Notes: generated by a model not told the origin, from the sequence alone. A stretch of DNA of 64,000 nucleotides from Gamsiella multidivaricata (GCF_025024155.1 NW_026251726.1:1-64000), one strand, 5' to 3'. Shown: positions 36,401 through 47,182, counted from the stretch's first letter. A program made the numbers and translations.

Positions 36401-37150
36401 CTAGTTGTAAGACTGGGGCCCTTGAGGTGGTCTTGGCAGACTAGCACTGTGTTGAGTACTTGATGAGGACTCTCCAGAAGCCTGTGTGACATGATGAGCT
36501 GGTTCAGGAGCCTTGTCATAAACGCCCGAACCCTGATGTGCCTGGTCCATTGCCCTCTTGGTCTCTTCGGCAGTTGGCGCGGGAGAATAGAGGGGAGGTG
36601 GTGAGAGAATACCCTCTGGGGTAACAGCGGGTGCGGGTTGTGCCATCATGGGGTACACATGCTGCGCCTGATATGGCGTCTGGGGCTCCTGATGTGGTGT
36701 CAGAGGCTGTTGATATGGCGTCTGGGGCTGCTGGTATGGCGTCTGAGGCTGCTGGTACGGCGTCTGAGGCTGTTGGTATGGTGTCTGAGGAGCTGGCTGC
36801 TGTTGAAATGGCGGATATTGCTGTTGCTGCTGCTGGAGCGACGGGTACTGCTGCTGTTGAAGCGGCGGGTATTGCTGCTGTTGGTACGGATACTGCTGCG
36901 TAGGACTAGTCATAGGAGGATACGTTCCGAGAGCGGGCGCAGGAGCATAGCTCCCTGGAATTCCTGCTGGAGGGTATGGATTATTGGGTGGATATGGTTG
37001 CATCGGTACTGGCTCGGCAGCAATAATGATGTTCTGAGTCTTCAATGAGTCGGCATAAGCAGCAGCGCGCCTTGCGCGGATGATGCAGAGGATGATAGAG
37101 ACGAAGACAACGAAGCCAATCCAGCCGAAGTTGTAGTAATAGAACACCAT
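36401..37150 (-). CDS. Single-pass membrane protein with Pro/Gln/Tyr-rich cytosolic tail
   Basis: 249 residues from ATG 37150 to TAG 36401; the frame is open 19 codons further up, but the ATG at 37150 directly precedes a clean membrane segment. Residues 1-25 (FYYYNFGWIGFVVFVSIILC) form one hydrophobic helix followed by basic RARRAAAYADSLK, which predicts the tail is cytosolic. The rest is PYPP-, QQYPP- and TPYQQPQ-rich; TPYQQPQ occurs in about four 21-bp tandem copies (36695-36785). The C-terminus is Ser/Pro/Gln-rich. I do not recognise a named family. Such tails often bind WW or SH3 domains, but that is inference only. Confidence 0.7.
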   Translation of the reverse strand: MVFYYYNFGWIGFVVFVSIILCIIRARRAAAYADSLKTQNIIIAAEPVPMQPYPPNNPYPPAGIPGSYAPAPALGTYPPMTSPTQQYPYQQQQYPPLQQQQYPSLQQQQQQYPPFQQQPAPQTPYQQPQTPYQQPQTPYQQPQTPYQQPLTPHQEPQTPYQAQHVYPMMAQPAPAVTPEGILSPPPLYSPAPTAEETKRAMDQAHQGSGVYDKAPEPAHHVTQASGESSSSTQHSASLPRPPQGPQSYN

Positions 37151-37658
37151 GGTTACTTGGGTATCGAAGGGACGGGTGTGAAGATAAGCAAGAAGCAAAG
37201 GAAACAAACAAAGAAAAGAAAAGGAGGATCGATGTTCCCAAAATGAGACCCCTGCAACTCATTAAAGAAGAAAAGCAAGAGAGAACTGTACCGTCTGTTG
37301 TCGACTTTAACCGCATTAAAGTTGTGCCTGGGACAGCCGCAGATGAACGCAGACCATTCTGGCTGCTGCATCGGTGTGGATACTGGGACCGCATGAAGGT
37401 CCTGAATGCAAAAGACGCCAATCCGTATAGCGATGGATCATAGTAGATCGAGGTCTAGGAGTAGAGGGTTAAAAAAAAAGGACAAAGGATAGGCGTTTCT
37501 GTATCTGACCATCCGAAATCGTCCATAGAGTCGAGGCTACCAATCACACGCGGCGCATCAAGCAAAGACCTTCAGCAACACCATATAAAATACCCGCTCT
37601 TGTCGCACTCCGCTCTCTCGCTTCTTTTCCCGTGTCCGCTATCCACTCGACAATAACA
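37151..37658. other. Short divergent spacer with TATA box
   Basis: TATAAA at 37585-37590 sits 74 bp before the ATG of the peroxiredoxin pseudogene, which suggests the pseudogene was copied with its promoter or decayed in place. A CT-rich leader lies between them. Confidence 0.5.
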
Positions 37659-38334
37659 ATGTTCTAGGAACGCAAACCCCTCCGCCTTGGTTCCATTGCC
37701 CCTGACTTTGCGGCCGAAGCCACTCAGGGCCACATCAAATTCCACGACTTTATTAGCAACTCATGGGTCATTCTGTTCTCCCATCCTGCCGACTTCACGC
37801 CTGTCTACACCACTAAGCTCGGCGTTGTTGTCCATCTGCAGGACAAGTCTGAAGAGCGCAATGTCAAGGTCATCGGTTTCTTTGACAACGGTCTCGAATC
37901 ACACCGAGAGTAGATTAAGGACATCAACGAGGTCAACGACGTTGATCTCAAATTCCCATCATTGCCGATGCTGACCGCAAAATCTCGACCTTCTTTGACA
38001 TGTTGGACTGCCAGGATATCACCAAGCTCGCTAGCAAGGGCACACCCATCACCGTGCGTTCAGTCTTTATCATCGACCCAAGAGGACCATCCGTCTGATG
38101 CTCTCGTATCCTGCCTCCACCGACCGCAACTTTGACGAGATCCTGCATGTAGTTGACTTGCTTCAGTTGAGTAGCAAGGACTGCATCACCGCCCCTGCCA
38201 ACTGAAAGTACTGCGATAATGTCATTTCCCACCCTTCCGTCTCGAATGAGGAAGCGGAGAAACTATCTCCTGGATTCGGGACCATCAAGTCCTATCTTCG
38301 TTTTGCCGCTCAGCCTGGCACACAGAAGGCTTAA
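37659..38334 (+). pseudogene. 1-Cys peroxiredoxin (Prx6/AhpC-TSA type) pseudogene
   Basis: The full length is recognisable, from RLGSIAPDFAAEATQGHIKF through FSHPADFTPV and IIADADRKISTFFDMLD to SYLRFAAQPGTQKA. Lesions are: TAG at codon 3 (37665-37667); the catalytic Cys position replaced by Tyr (codon 37806-37808); Glu to Lys in the TTELG motif; TAG at 37911-37913; one-base deletions in CCC runs near 37956 and 38078; and TGA at 38203-38205. No introns or poly(A) tail are seen. 1-Cys peroxiredoxins reduce peroxides; this copy cannot. Confidence 0.9.
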
Positions 38335-39749
38335 TGACACTGTGGACACCTGGTATCCTGCTCGGAATGTCTCATTACATTCCCCGTTCCTTGGGACCTA
38401 GATCATCTCCTATGTAGTGTACACAGAGTATTTGCATGTAAATATGAAGATTTTGAATAAACCATGACAGTATCTATCTTCGAACAAAGCGAATGGGAGT
38501 TTCCCACACATCTCATCATTGTAGAATGTCTGCACTGCTCTTATAAATTCAGGTCATCCTTTCATATGAGCTTCATGCAACGGCCGACAGTGCGCGTTTG
38601 TGCAGATGAGCAATGATCAAACTATGGTGGTGACCCGCCATTTCCTTTTCATTACTGCCACAACGAACTCGAGGGTCATGTGGACAATTGCTGCTGTCTT
38701 TCTAATTTTAGCTGTAGTACAGTGTTCAGTGCTGACTCGACGCACCGCCGACATGAAAGTTGAGCCACGGCAGCCGTAACTTCAACGCCCACCCCAACGA
38801 ACGTACCCAGCGCTGGAAACAGCCTCTCGACTGGCTCTTTGGCCGTCGCAGCTGTCGCAGCCGCTCCCGCTGTTCTTCCTTTTAAGCAAAAGATTGTACA
38901 CACAAACTACAATGAAAGGAATCTACGAAAAATTAACGCTGGACGTTTGATTCCGTTCCTTTTGACCTAGTTACGAAAACTGACGATAGAAAACATGCAA
39001 TCTCACATGTTACCATCTTCCTTTACCTTGTACACTCCATCTCTTCACCTTCCTCGTACACCATGATAATAAACCACTTTTTCCGAACACTTGTTTGCGC
39101 TGTGGATGCTGCTGATGTTGGGCATGCTCTCGCTTGCAGGTGCTCTCAAACGCGACAAACTTGAGAAGAGTGCCTATCGTTTTTACACGAATATTAAAGT
39201 AGATAAAGTATACTATAGAGGCAACAGAAGTCCACCAAGAGCATAAAAAAGCACATCACATGTGTTCATTAGGAACGAGGTTTCATTGTAAATAATTCAG
39301 GAACGAAAAACTGTGTTCTATCACACGCGTGTCTCACACGCAACGCGTTAATTTTGCACACGAGCACGATGAACCCTCCAGCAGCTCCAAGGGCCTTGTC
39401 GGTCTGTCTGAGTGCATGTAACCATGGACCTTCAATGTCCTGTGCACCATGCACTCGATCGAATTGGGTGCTCAATTCAGGTAGTTTGAGATGCATATCA
39501 TAATCTGCGTCTTTTCGGTGGCATCTCCTGCGGAGGATCGATGGACTATTCCATGCAGACCGCATGGTTCCTCCAATCGTACAAATACATGTACTTGCAG
39601 ATGCTGTGCGGCTCAGGAGCGCCGGTTGCCTGATACTTTTCTATTCAGCTAAAGACCCATGGGCAGTGTTCTCATCTGTTCCTCATTTCCATCCCTCATT
39701 CAATCTCATTCCACAGCACCCTCCGTTTTGCTATCTTTTTGAAAACAAT
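38335..39749. other. Spacer, no gene recognised
   Basis: A 98-codon minus-strand frame at 39269-39565 is the only one of note, and it has no family I recognise. The rest is AT-rich with short frames. Possibly a graveyard of older sequence. Confidence 0.35.
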
Positions 39750-41560
39750 ATGGCCGAAGAAGCCTTCAAACCACACGTCCTCATCGTAGGAGCGGGCCCA
39801 TATTTTGTACCAGGCTGTTAAGCGTGCTTCAACCATCAGGCCACTCGGTCTACCTCGGCCCTTGGACCTGGAACCATGCCGCTCTTTTTGACCAACTGGA
39901 CATTCTTGACTAAGTCCTTGCTAGGTCTAAACCCCTCGGCAGTAATCACAGTTGAACCAAGAACAGCAGTAATGGCTGAGTAGATTTCCATCATAGCTTG
40001 CGCTTTTTGACCAGCAAGAAAGAGTAAGGCACAATCCAATATCTTGGCTCCTCGTAGCTACAACGATTCTATGCAACTATCTATAACTGGCAGGACTTTC
40101 AATCCGACTCATATTTCTCTTCCACAGCTAGGTTCGGTTACGACGCCGCTATCATCGCAAGACCAGCTCTTCCTCAGCTCCTTCTGGACCAGTTCCCATC
40201 CGAGAAAGTCCAATTCGGCAAGCGCATCGTATCCCGTGTCGAGACAGAGGATGGTGTTACTGTCAAATCTTCAGACGGCTTAAATTATCATGGCACGATC
40301 CTAGTAGACACCGATGGTGCTTATAGCGGTGTTCGCCAATCTCTTTATGAGCAGCTAGACAAGGAGAAAGCGTTACCACCAGCGGACAAGGAGCCGCTCA
40401 AGTTCTCAGATGGTGTGCATTGTTGGCCAGACCGCCCCTCTCTACCCGGCTGCTTACCCTGCAATCGAGGAACCTCACTACCACTTTGACGCCGTTTATG
40501 GTGATAATCGGCCGTATTTTGTAAGTGTTCCCCTGAGAGAATGCTATCGGGGGAAGGATATTTCAGCAGCAAGAACCTCTTCACTCTTTTGCTAACATCT
40601 CGGTCTCATGTCATAATGGGTATTATTCACAACTGCAGATAAGGTCATCTGCTGGATGGGGCTCGAGCTCCTGGATGAGGTATCGAGTAAAGAATATGAC
40701 ACATTCAAGAGTTTGGAGTGGGGATCGGAAGCAGCAGAGAGCATGGTCGAAAAAGTCCGCGATTTTCCTGTTCCCTGTGGCGAGTACAAGACCTTAGGTA
40801 GCCTGATCGACCTGACGCCCAAGGATCTCATCTTCAAAGCGGTGCTCGAAGAGAAATTCCCCTCGGCATGGCGTGGACACTGCACAGATAACCGCAAGCC
40901 TGTATGAAGACTAACTATATTGTATTTACTCGCTTCAATTTCTTTTACTGGAATTTACAACGTTAGCGTGCCACAAGGTAAAAAGATAGACGCGCTTCTT
41001 GTTGCATTAATCCAACCTGCACTCGGCACTAATCAAACGCGTTTTTTTTTTTTTTGTGAATTCTGTTTATGAATAAACCTCGCGAAGTTTCAACTTGCTG
41101 CACGAATGACTCCCCCCTTGATAGGCGCTGCTGACGCCATGCAGGATGCTACTATGCTTGACAATTACTTTTATACACTTAAGTCGAATGACCAAAAGGA
41201 CATCACAAACGCATTTCAGCAATATCAGGATGAACGCATCCCTCTGGCAAAAGCAGCTGTCAAGACCAGTGCCTCGTTCGCGAGACTAACCAGCAAGGTA
41301 TGAAGCACAGCAAAATGCATGGTATCTTTACCGATATATATAAATATTTATGCTACTCGCGTCGCAGACCTGGTACAGCAAAGTGATTCGAGAGATGATA
41401 AAGTATATTCCTCACTGGCTCTGGGACCATGCGCTACTGAAATCAAGACTCTACCGCCCCCAACTCTCGTTTCTCCCACCTGTCAGCGACCACGGTTCTC
41501 AAAGACCGCTGTACTAGTGCAGCTTAGAGGTGACCCGAGCGAAAGATCCCAAATGAAAAC
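39750..41560 (+). pseudogene. FAD-binding monooxygenase pseudogene
   Basis: Order of remnants: the FAD dinucleotide-fold start FKPHVLIVGAGP (39765); GPGTMPLF followed by a frameshift; GYDAAIIARPALPQLLLDQF to DTDGAYSGVRQSLYEQL (40138-40360); a frameshift near 40412 into VGQTAPLYPAAYPAIEEPHY; ICWMGLELLDEV (40650); GAADAMQDATMLDNYFYTL (41125); and TWYSKVIREMIKYIPHWLWD (41369) after an apparent intron. The C-terminal part has an in-frame TAG. The usual GD...P active-site block is lost. Family members hydroxylate aromatic or polyketide substrates using NAD(P)H. With several frameshifts, no functional protein is expected. Confidence 0.8.
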
Positions 41561-42473
41561 AGTGTCCCTGTAAACCCCGTTTGATCAAAGAACCTCTTGA
41601 TACGTATTTTAGCATCGAGCTATTCAAGCGGAGCCCTTTTTTTCCGATAAACAGTCAACGGATCCCATCGTGCACAATGCACCCTGTATAAATTCAGTGA
41701 TGGCAGTGTTGAATATTAGTAGGTTATCCGTAGCTGTTGTTCCTGGTCCAATAGAGGGCATAAGCGCGAAACACTATACATTCCGTCTTTTGGTAATGAA
41801 TTACGCGCTTGCACCCCCGGTAAGGATAACTTGCGAGCCTCCCAATGAGAATAAATAAGTCGTCTCCTCCTACCCTACCCTGGCCTTCAACCTCCTCCTC
41901 CCTATTCTCACCCTCAGTTTTGGTTCATGGGGTCTCTGGAGGATATGGTGGCCCGTAGCACTCGCCTTAAATAATAAGTAAGGTATGACTTTTCCTGTAG
42001 GGGCGATGGCGGCCGTGGGAGGACGTTCTCATCCCCAGTTACCTCCACTTCCATCTTGAAAGTTCTCCTGAAAAGCTGGCTTATGGCGACAGAGTATGGC
42101 GTCCGTCTCGATTTTTTTTAAAGTGGTGAAAGATAGCATAGGACTAATTGAAGCGATGAAGGAGTAAGGTAGATAAGTTAGCGGGTCGCGTCTGTCTCTG
42201 CGCCAGCATTTTGGTGGCAAAGGAGCAGTTTTGTCGCGTTCATTTCAATCAATCTCCACCCCCTTTTTCTTCGCCGCCCTCACTCCGCTACCCTTTTGTC
42301 GCACAGCCTTCACGCCTAACGTCGCTTCTGTATCGTCCATTCCCTTCTGTCCTCTCAATCCTTCTTTTCCACAATAGTTCCTTTCCCTCCTCCTTCACAT
42401 TTTCCGCACCCTTAAAGTCCACAAGCGCTACTAAACTACGTATCACGATCAGGTGCAAATCCCGATTCACCGT

Positions 42474-42474
<1 letters not shown>

Positions 42475-42505
<31 letters not shown>

Positions 42506-42527
42506 AGAGAGAGAGAGAGAGAGAGAC
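42475..42527. repeat. Poly(T) about 30 followed by (GA)n
   Basis: An uninterrupted T tract runs directly into about eleven GA dinucleotides. Confidence 0.9.
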
Positions 42528-42570
42528 TAGTGTGTAGTTAAAATTGTAGATAGGCCTTATTTACTCAACT

Positions 42571-42630
42571 GCACAAATGCACGCCGTTGTATAATCGACT
42601 GCACAAATGCACGCCGTTGTATAATCGACT
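42571..42630. repeat. Exact 30-bp tandem duplication
   Basis: Two identical 30-bp units (GCACAAATGC...ATAATCGACT), at 42571-42600 and 42601-42630. The perfect identity suggests a recent slip or an assembly artefact. Confidence 0.95.
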
Positions 42631-42874
42631 GCTGTGCTATTTCCCTAACACTTGGCAACTACGCCTTTTTTTGTGTGCGCTAAAGAGCCTTATGAATGTC
42701 GTCTTTTTTTTTTTCTTCTTCTTCTTCCTTTCTTTGCGCATGAGTCGCCGAGGTGCTATTGAAGATGTCTTTACTTTGAATTGTAGGCTACTAAACTTTT
42801 TGAAACCGCCGCGTTTGTTTGAAGAACTTAGTCAATCAAAAACCTCCCGTCCACCGCGCTCATGGTCCCGTTCT

Positions 42875-44014
42875 CTAGTGCGGAATACACCTCCGCTCGA
42901 CCAGGTGTTGTCTCTCTTCTTCGTCCTTGTTCTGCAAATGAGCCAGTAAACAAGCAGCCTCCACCTCGTAATCGTAAGACCCCGTCACATAAGTCAGGAG
43001 GGACCTTTTCGAATGACCCGTCTTTCGAAAAGCTCCATAGGCAGGCGTCTGAATACACCAAAGCAGGAACAGGTCGACATCCATCGAGACGGCATCAGAA
43101 GGGAGATCCGGCCATTTCTCTCCTGCTGCCTTCTGGGGCTGGAATTTGAATAAGACCTCCTTGAGAAGGGCAATCTTGGACTGCAGGTGCCGTCGGTGGG
43201 GTGAATCGTCGTTCTCGTATACACGCGTGTCCAAATCACGCAGTCTCTTCCTTTCCTGCTCCTCCTTCACTTGGAAGCTCTTAATTAGCTTGAAAAGCCC
43301 TTGTTTGTATTCGTTGATATTAGAAGACTCACACCAGACGATGTAGATATCGTTGTCAGTTGATGCAGGGTCCGGCAGTGCTGGCTTTGCAGTACCCAGC
43401 GGTGAGTGTAGTTCAATGTCGATCATTGCTCGCTTGATGGCCTCGATTTTGGACCGAAGAAGTATTCTCTCCAGAGAATCATTGTCATCACAGGCCGATT
43501 GCGGCTGGTTTGACTCCGGTTTCTTGTTCCGCTTCTGGTCCCTAGGCTGTTGCTGGTCTTGATGGTCCTTAGGCTGTTGCTGGTTTTGATGGTTCCCAGG
43601 TGTCGATGTTGAGGGAGAGGACAGTACTGCGAGCGTTTGCTCGACTTTTTCGAGTCGGCCCAACAATATATCCAGTGATTGAGTTGCCAGGGATGATGCG
43701 GTTGCAGCCAAGTCTCGCTGCAGCTCACCAAGAAGTACATCATCCTGAGCGATACTCTGAGGTGGACCTTGGTTCGGAATTGCGGATCCTTCTGCCTGCA
43801 GGACGGATGAGGAATAGGATGGTACAGGATCGCTTGCAGGCTGCTGGGCCTGAGAGGTTTTCAGACGGAGAACCTCGAGCTGGAGCTTGGACACTTGACG
43901 AGAGAGCGACTCAAGAGTGAGGCCATTGTGGATGGGGCAGGAGCAGACAGAGCAAGAGCAGACGGCGCTCGTGCCTTTGGTGCTATCGGCGCCCTTAGTG
44001 TCTCTGTTAGGCAT
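42875..44014 (-). CDS. Array paralogue A, novel WC-motif family
   Basis: 379 residues from ATG 44014, chosen because copies B and C start at the equivalent position. Layout: a short Cys-rich N-terminus (SAVCSCSVCSCPIHNGLTLE) running into a heptad-like helix; a Ser/Pro/Gln linker with QQQPKDHQDQQQPRDQKRNK; then two related modules. Module 1 reads LRSKIEAIKRAMIDIEL then DIYIVWCESS; module 2 reads LQSKIALLKEVLFKF then VDLFLLWCIQT, and each ends in an E/R-rich stretch. No signal peptide and no known domain. Introns are absent. It is the outermost, separated copy of an array with B, C and D. Confidence 0.75.
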   Translation of the reverse strand: MPNRDTKGADSTKGTSAVCSCSVCSCPIHNGLTLESLSRQVSKLQLEVLRLKTSQAQQPASDPVPSYSSSVLQAEGSAIPNQGPPQSIAQDDVLLGELQRDLAATASSLATQSLDILLGRLEKVEQTLAVLSSPSTSTPGNHQNQQQPKDHQDQQQPRDQKRNKKPESNQPQSACDDNDSLERILLRSKIEAIKRAMIDIELHSPLGTAKPALPDPASTDNDIYIVWCESSNINEYKQGLFKLIKSFQVKEEQERKRLRDLDTRVYENDDSPHRRHLQSKIALLKEVLFKFQPQKAAGEKWPDLPSDAVSMDVDLFLLWCIQTPAYGAFRKTGHSKRSLLTYVTGSYDYEVEAACLLAHLQNKDEEERQHLVERRCIPH

Positions 44015-44156
44015 GGCTATAGTATGGCTGCTGGGGAAAGGATTGCCGAGGACGGAGTGTGTGAGGAGGAGTGTGTGAGGCGAAGTGAGAATGCAAAAGA
44101 AAGAAGGAACGGGCCACAATTTTGCATCATTCTACCTTTTACTCGCCATTTCTAGG

Positions 44157-44972
44157 TAAAGCGCCCCCTAATATGGCTGAAATGGCGATGTTAAACAGGA
44201 CTCGGAAGACGGGATCGTCGTCGATGATTCAGCTTAAAAATAAAGGTTATCTTTGTATATTCAAAGGAGCAAGGCGTTGCATGTCAAAAGGCCTGAGAGC
44301 CGGTGTGGTTCAGACATCCTGCTGTGTGCAACAAGCATTGATTGCGGTCAATTGCACAAGGTTGCCTCTGCTACTTTCAGCCCGTCTAAGGACTCTCTCT
44401 CTCCCTTGTCTCTCGCTTTCAGAGTTCAGAGTAGCTGCTATGTAGGCCACTTCCCTTACAAGATCCTCTGCTCCAGCACTGACTACATCTTGCGCCATCC
44501 TGATGTCGTACATTCTCGGTTCAGAACGTCCTACTGAAAACGACCATCTCGTCGATAATGAACATAGCCAGGAACCTAGAGGCATCGAGGCAGAATACAT
44601 CCATACCCACCGAGCAGAGCATGCATGGGCAAGGAGACTTGGTCAGAGCTTCTTTTTTCTCTTTGAGACTACAGAGAGCGACCTTGGATTGCAGGTTCTT
44701 CTCTGTAGCAATTCCTCGCTCCTTGTCCTTACAAACTCCTCTGTCTAAGACACATACATCCACCAAGACCGATAGAATTACACCAAAGAAACTAGATATC
44801 ATTATCAGTTATCAAAAAGTTTGGCAAAACTGGCTAAAGAGAGAGATTCCTTAACGGCAACGCTTTTCTTTTGTGCCCAAAAGAACCTCATGAATCCCAA
44901 GCTGTCAACGCTTTTTGGATGTACATCATCATCTGACAAGCTGACTTCTGAAAACCTTTGAGTTTTATTTGA
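44157..44972. repeat. Duplicated flank of copy A (matches 53212-53980)
   Basis: Starting at AAGCGCCCCCTAATATGG and ending at TTTTATTTGA, this segment aligns along its length with the flank upstream of copy B. The first 190 bp are nearly identical. Gene and flank were therefore duplicated together as one unit. Confidence 0.85.
44310..44800 (-). pseudogene. Degenerate extra module of the WC-motif family (A')
   Basis: Minus-strand frames inside the duplicated flank keep the family pattern: NLQSKVALCSLKEKKEA, MDVFCLDASRFLAMF, then VREVAYIAATLNSESERQG, compared with LQSKVALVKQAVFDF, MDVDVFLLWC and VTLVNHLEKKDEEERQ in copy B. The WC pair is lost and the frame changes. It could be an old truncated copy or a decayed exon. 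Confidence 0.5.
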
Positions 44973-45054
44973 CTAGCCAAAACGCCGAACAGCAGCAACA
45001 CCCGCAGGCATGGCTGATGACTTCCACTATCCCTTGCAGTAACTTTGGACATTT

Positions 45055-46906
45055 TTAGAGAGGAGATGGTTCTCCTGTCAAAAGATCAAGTAGCATTTTC
45101 AATTTGATGATCTCCTTCTTGAGCTCACGCTGGTCGCTGGTTCGCTTTGACCATGCAAAGTCGATAAAACGGACCTGAATTCCGTTATCGTCGTGGCGAA
45201 CAAGGATGTTTTCCGGTCGAATATCGTTATGCAAGACGCCGTGCATGTGGATGAGCGACAGCTTGTCAACGATCTTCCAGCGCTCCTCCTGGCTTAGCTT
45301 GCCTACCTCCAATGGGGAGCCAGCGACCTCCGTAACAATGCTGAACATACCACCGTAGTATCCACCGATCTTGAACCGAGGAATAGAGTCTCCTTGAAGA
45401 CCCTCCAGGGCTTTGTATGCAGCCACCTCCGTGAGCATCTCCTCCTCGTACTCCGGGTGCTGATACAAGTCGCATATCTTTATCGCTACTGACTCTCCTC
45501 GCCAGTCCGCACGAAACACACGCCCAGAGCGACCTTCCCCAAGAAGATCTTGAAATTTGAATTCGTGCAGATCCATGTCTTCAATTGCCAAGGAAAAGGC
45601 TCCTCGGTTTTGAGACCCGCTACCTTCGAGATTCACTCGCTTCTTAGAAGGCCCGCCGTCGTCACGTCCCGGCTTGTGCTTTGAACGTTTGCCGTCCCCA
45701 GGATCGTAATCGCTATCTTCGTGGTCATTGTCGTTGCCGGGGGGGCTGTCGGGTGAGGATGAGAACGGAGCAGCTTCGCTATGAGGAGTGGTGCGGGCAA
45801 GCTCCATGACACATGCATAGCACTTTAACAAAGTTGGATTGTGGTCGTTGTAATGGATCGCTGGCGAAACTTGCAATCTTCCTGCGTCTCTCTTTAAAAC
45901 CAGGTCTGCTCATATGTCGTTAGTACCCCATATCGAAGGTTGTTGGATGAAAGGTACACGAAAATTTGCTGAACTGGAAGATGCACGGAATTGGTCAGTG
46001 ATCTATGTTGTGCGAGGGCGCTGACATCGTCGTTGTATTTCCTGACGAGGTCGGCTGAGGATAACACCCACTTGGTCTTGACCTCAATGGCCATTAGCAA
46101 CTGCCCTGTGTCCTGGTAAAAGATGCAATCTGGCTGCGCAATCATCTTGATTGCTGCTGCAGCACCAATACCTTCACCGGGTGTCAGCCAGCTTAGTAAA
46201 CGATACACATTCGAATCGAGGGCGGAGCAGAGTGTTCCTTCATCCGAGACCCGACAGCGTTCAGCAAATTGAAAACGGCGTTCTTCGAATGTCCGATTGC
46301 TGGAGGGTGTATAAGATGCCATTTCTCCCAGAAAACCACCCCACTCGACAACCTCCGTAGGTGTTCGTCTGAATGGAGATACCGTAGTAGCTTTGGAAGG
46401 AACCTTGTCGGAGGAAAGGGCATATGTAACATTTGGTAGAACTCGGCTCAAAATATCCAGCTCGCTGATGCCTGTAGAAATATAGAGAGACAACGATAAC
46501 GAGCAAGTCAAATAGGAGCACAGCAGCATAGCCGGAAAGTCCAGGCACCGATGCAAATTGAATGGAGTACAATACCTAGCGGCGGGCGTTGCACAATGAT
46601 GTGGATTGTGTTCTTGGCTGGCGTCTTTGGGAAGACTTTAGAGACATCATCTGTTGGAATGAGCTTCGTCTTGGAATTGATCTCGTTCAGGAAGACCGCA
46701 TTGTCGATGTTGGTAGCGACGACAGGAACCGAGACGCGCCAGAGCGTAAGCTTGTCAGCGTCGACATCAGCAAAAGCGACAGTTTTCTTGGCCTTGATGA
46801 GCTCCTTGAGGCGATCCACAGTTTCTTTTTTCGAGGGGATCTTGACGGAAAATGCATTCGACGTGGGTTCTCCATCGGTGAGACAGAAGATAGTGAGGTC
46901 GGACAT
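45055..46906 (-). pseudogene. Crinkler (CRN) protein with nuclease-like and kinase domains, one frameshift
   Basis: Exon 1 (46906-46576) encodes a Crinkler N-terminal header of about 110 residues (MSDLTIFCLTDGEPTSNAFS; ADKLTLWRVSV; IHIIVQRPP). Exon 2 starts at 46471 after a GT-AG intron. It holds a PD-(D/E)XK-like core (QPDCIFYQDTGQLLMAIEVK), then TYEQTWF, where a T-run at 45896-45899 one base short gives a stop. The next frame continues to 45055 with a Ser/Asp-rich linker and a kinase: LGEGRSGRVFRADW, AIKI, HNDIRPENILV and DFA in place of DFG. CRN proteins are secreted or nuclear effectors in oomycetes and occur widely in fungi. The lesion may be real or a homopolymer error; everything else looks intact. 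Confidence 0.8.
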
Positions 46907-47182
46907 GGTCGAAGCTAAGGGTGATGGAGTGATCAGGACAGAAGAAGAGTGAAGAGAGCACATTGGCAGAAAAGAGGACGAGGAGAGACGAGGTCTGCCA
47001 AAGTGATGTGTGCGTGTGCGTTGCCACTGTTTTCAGTGCGTGTGACTTTTGCCACCATCAGAACAAGGGCAGTTAGTAGTGATGGTGGCGGTAAGGATGG
47101 AAGGGAGCCAGAAAGATGAAGGTGGATGGCGAAGGTGAAGAGTGGGCGGAGGCAGAACGAGACACATTACATTACAGAAATA
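46907..47182. other. Upstream region of the CRN gene
   Basis: Purine-rich GGTGGCGGTAAGGATGG-like sequence (47080-47110) and no gene. Confidence 0.4.

Larger units (their letters stand above)
41561..42874. other. Spacer before the paralogue array
   Basis: No gene is seen. It contains a T30 run followed by (GA)11-12 at 42475-42527 and an exact 30-bp tandem duplication at 42571-42630. CT-rich sequence covers 42240-42400. Confidence 0.5.

Noticed and set aside
44973..44976. CTAG as a proven Helitron 3' terminus
   Set aside because: It fits CTRR next to T, but no hairpin was seen just inside it and the shared octamer at both ends suggests a target duplication. It was kept only as a hypothesis in the insertion finding.
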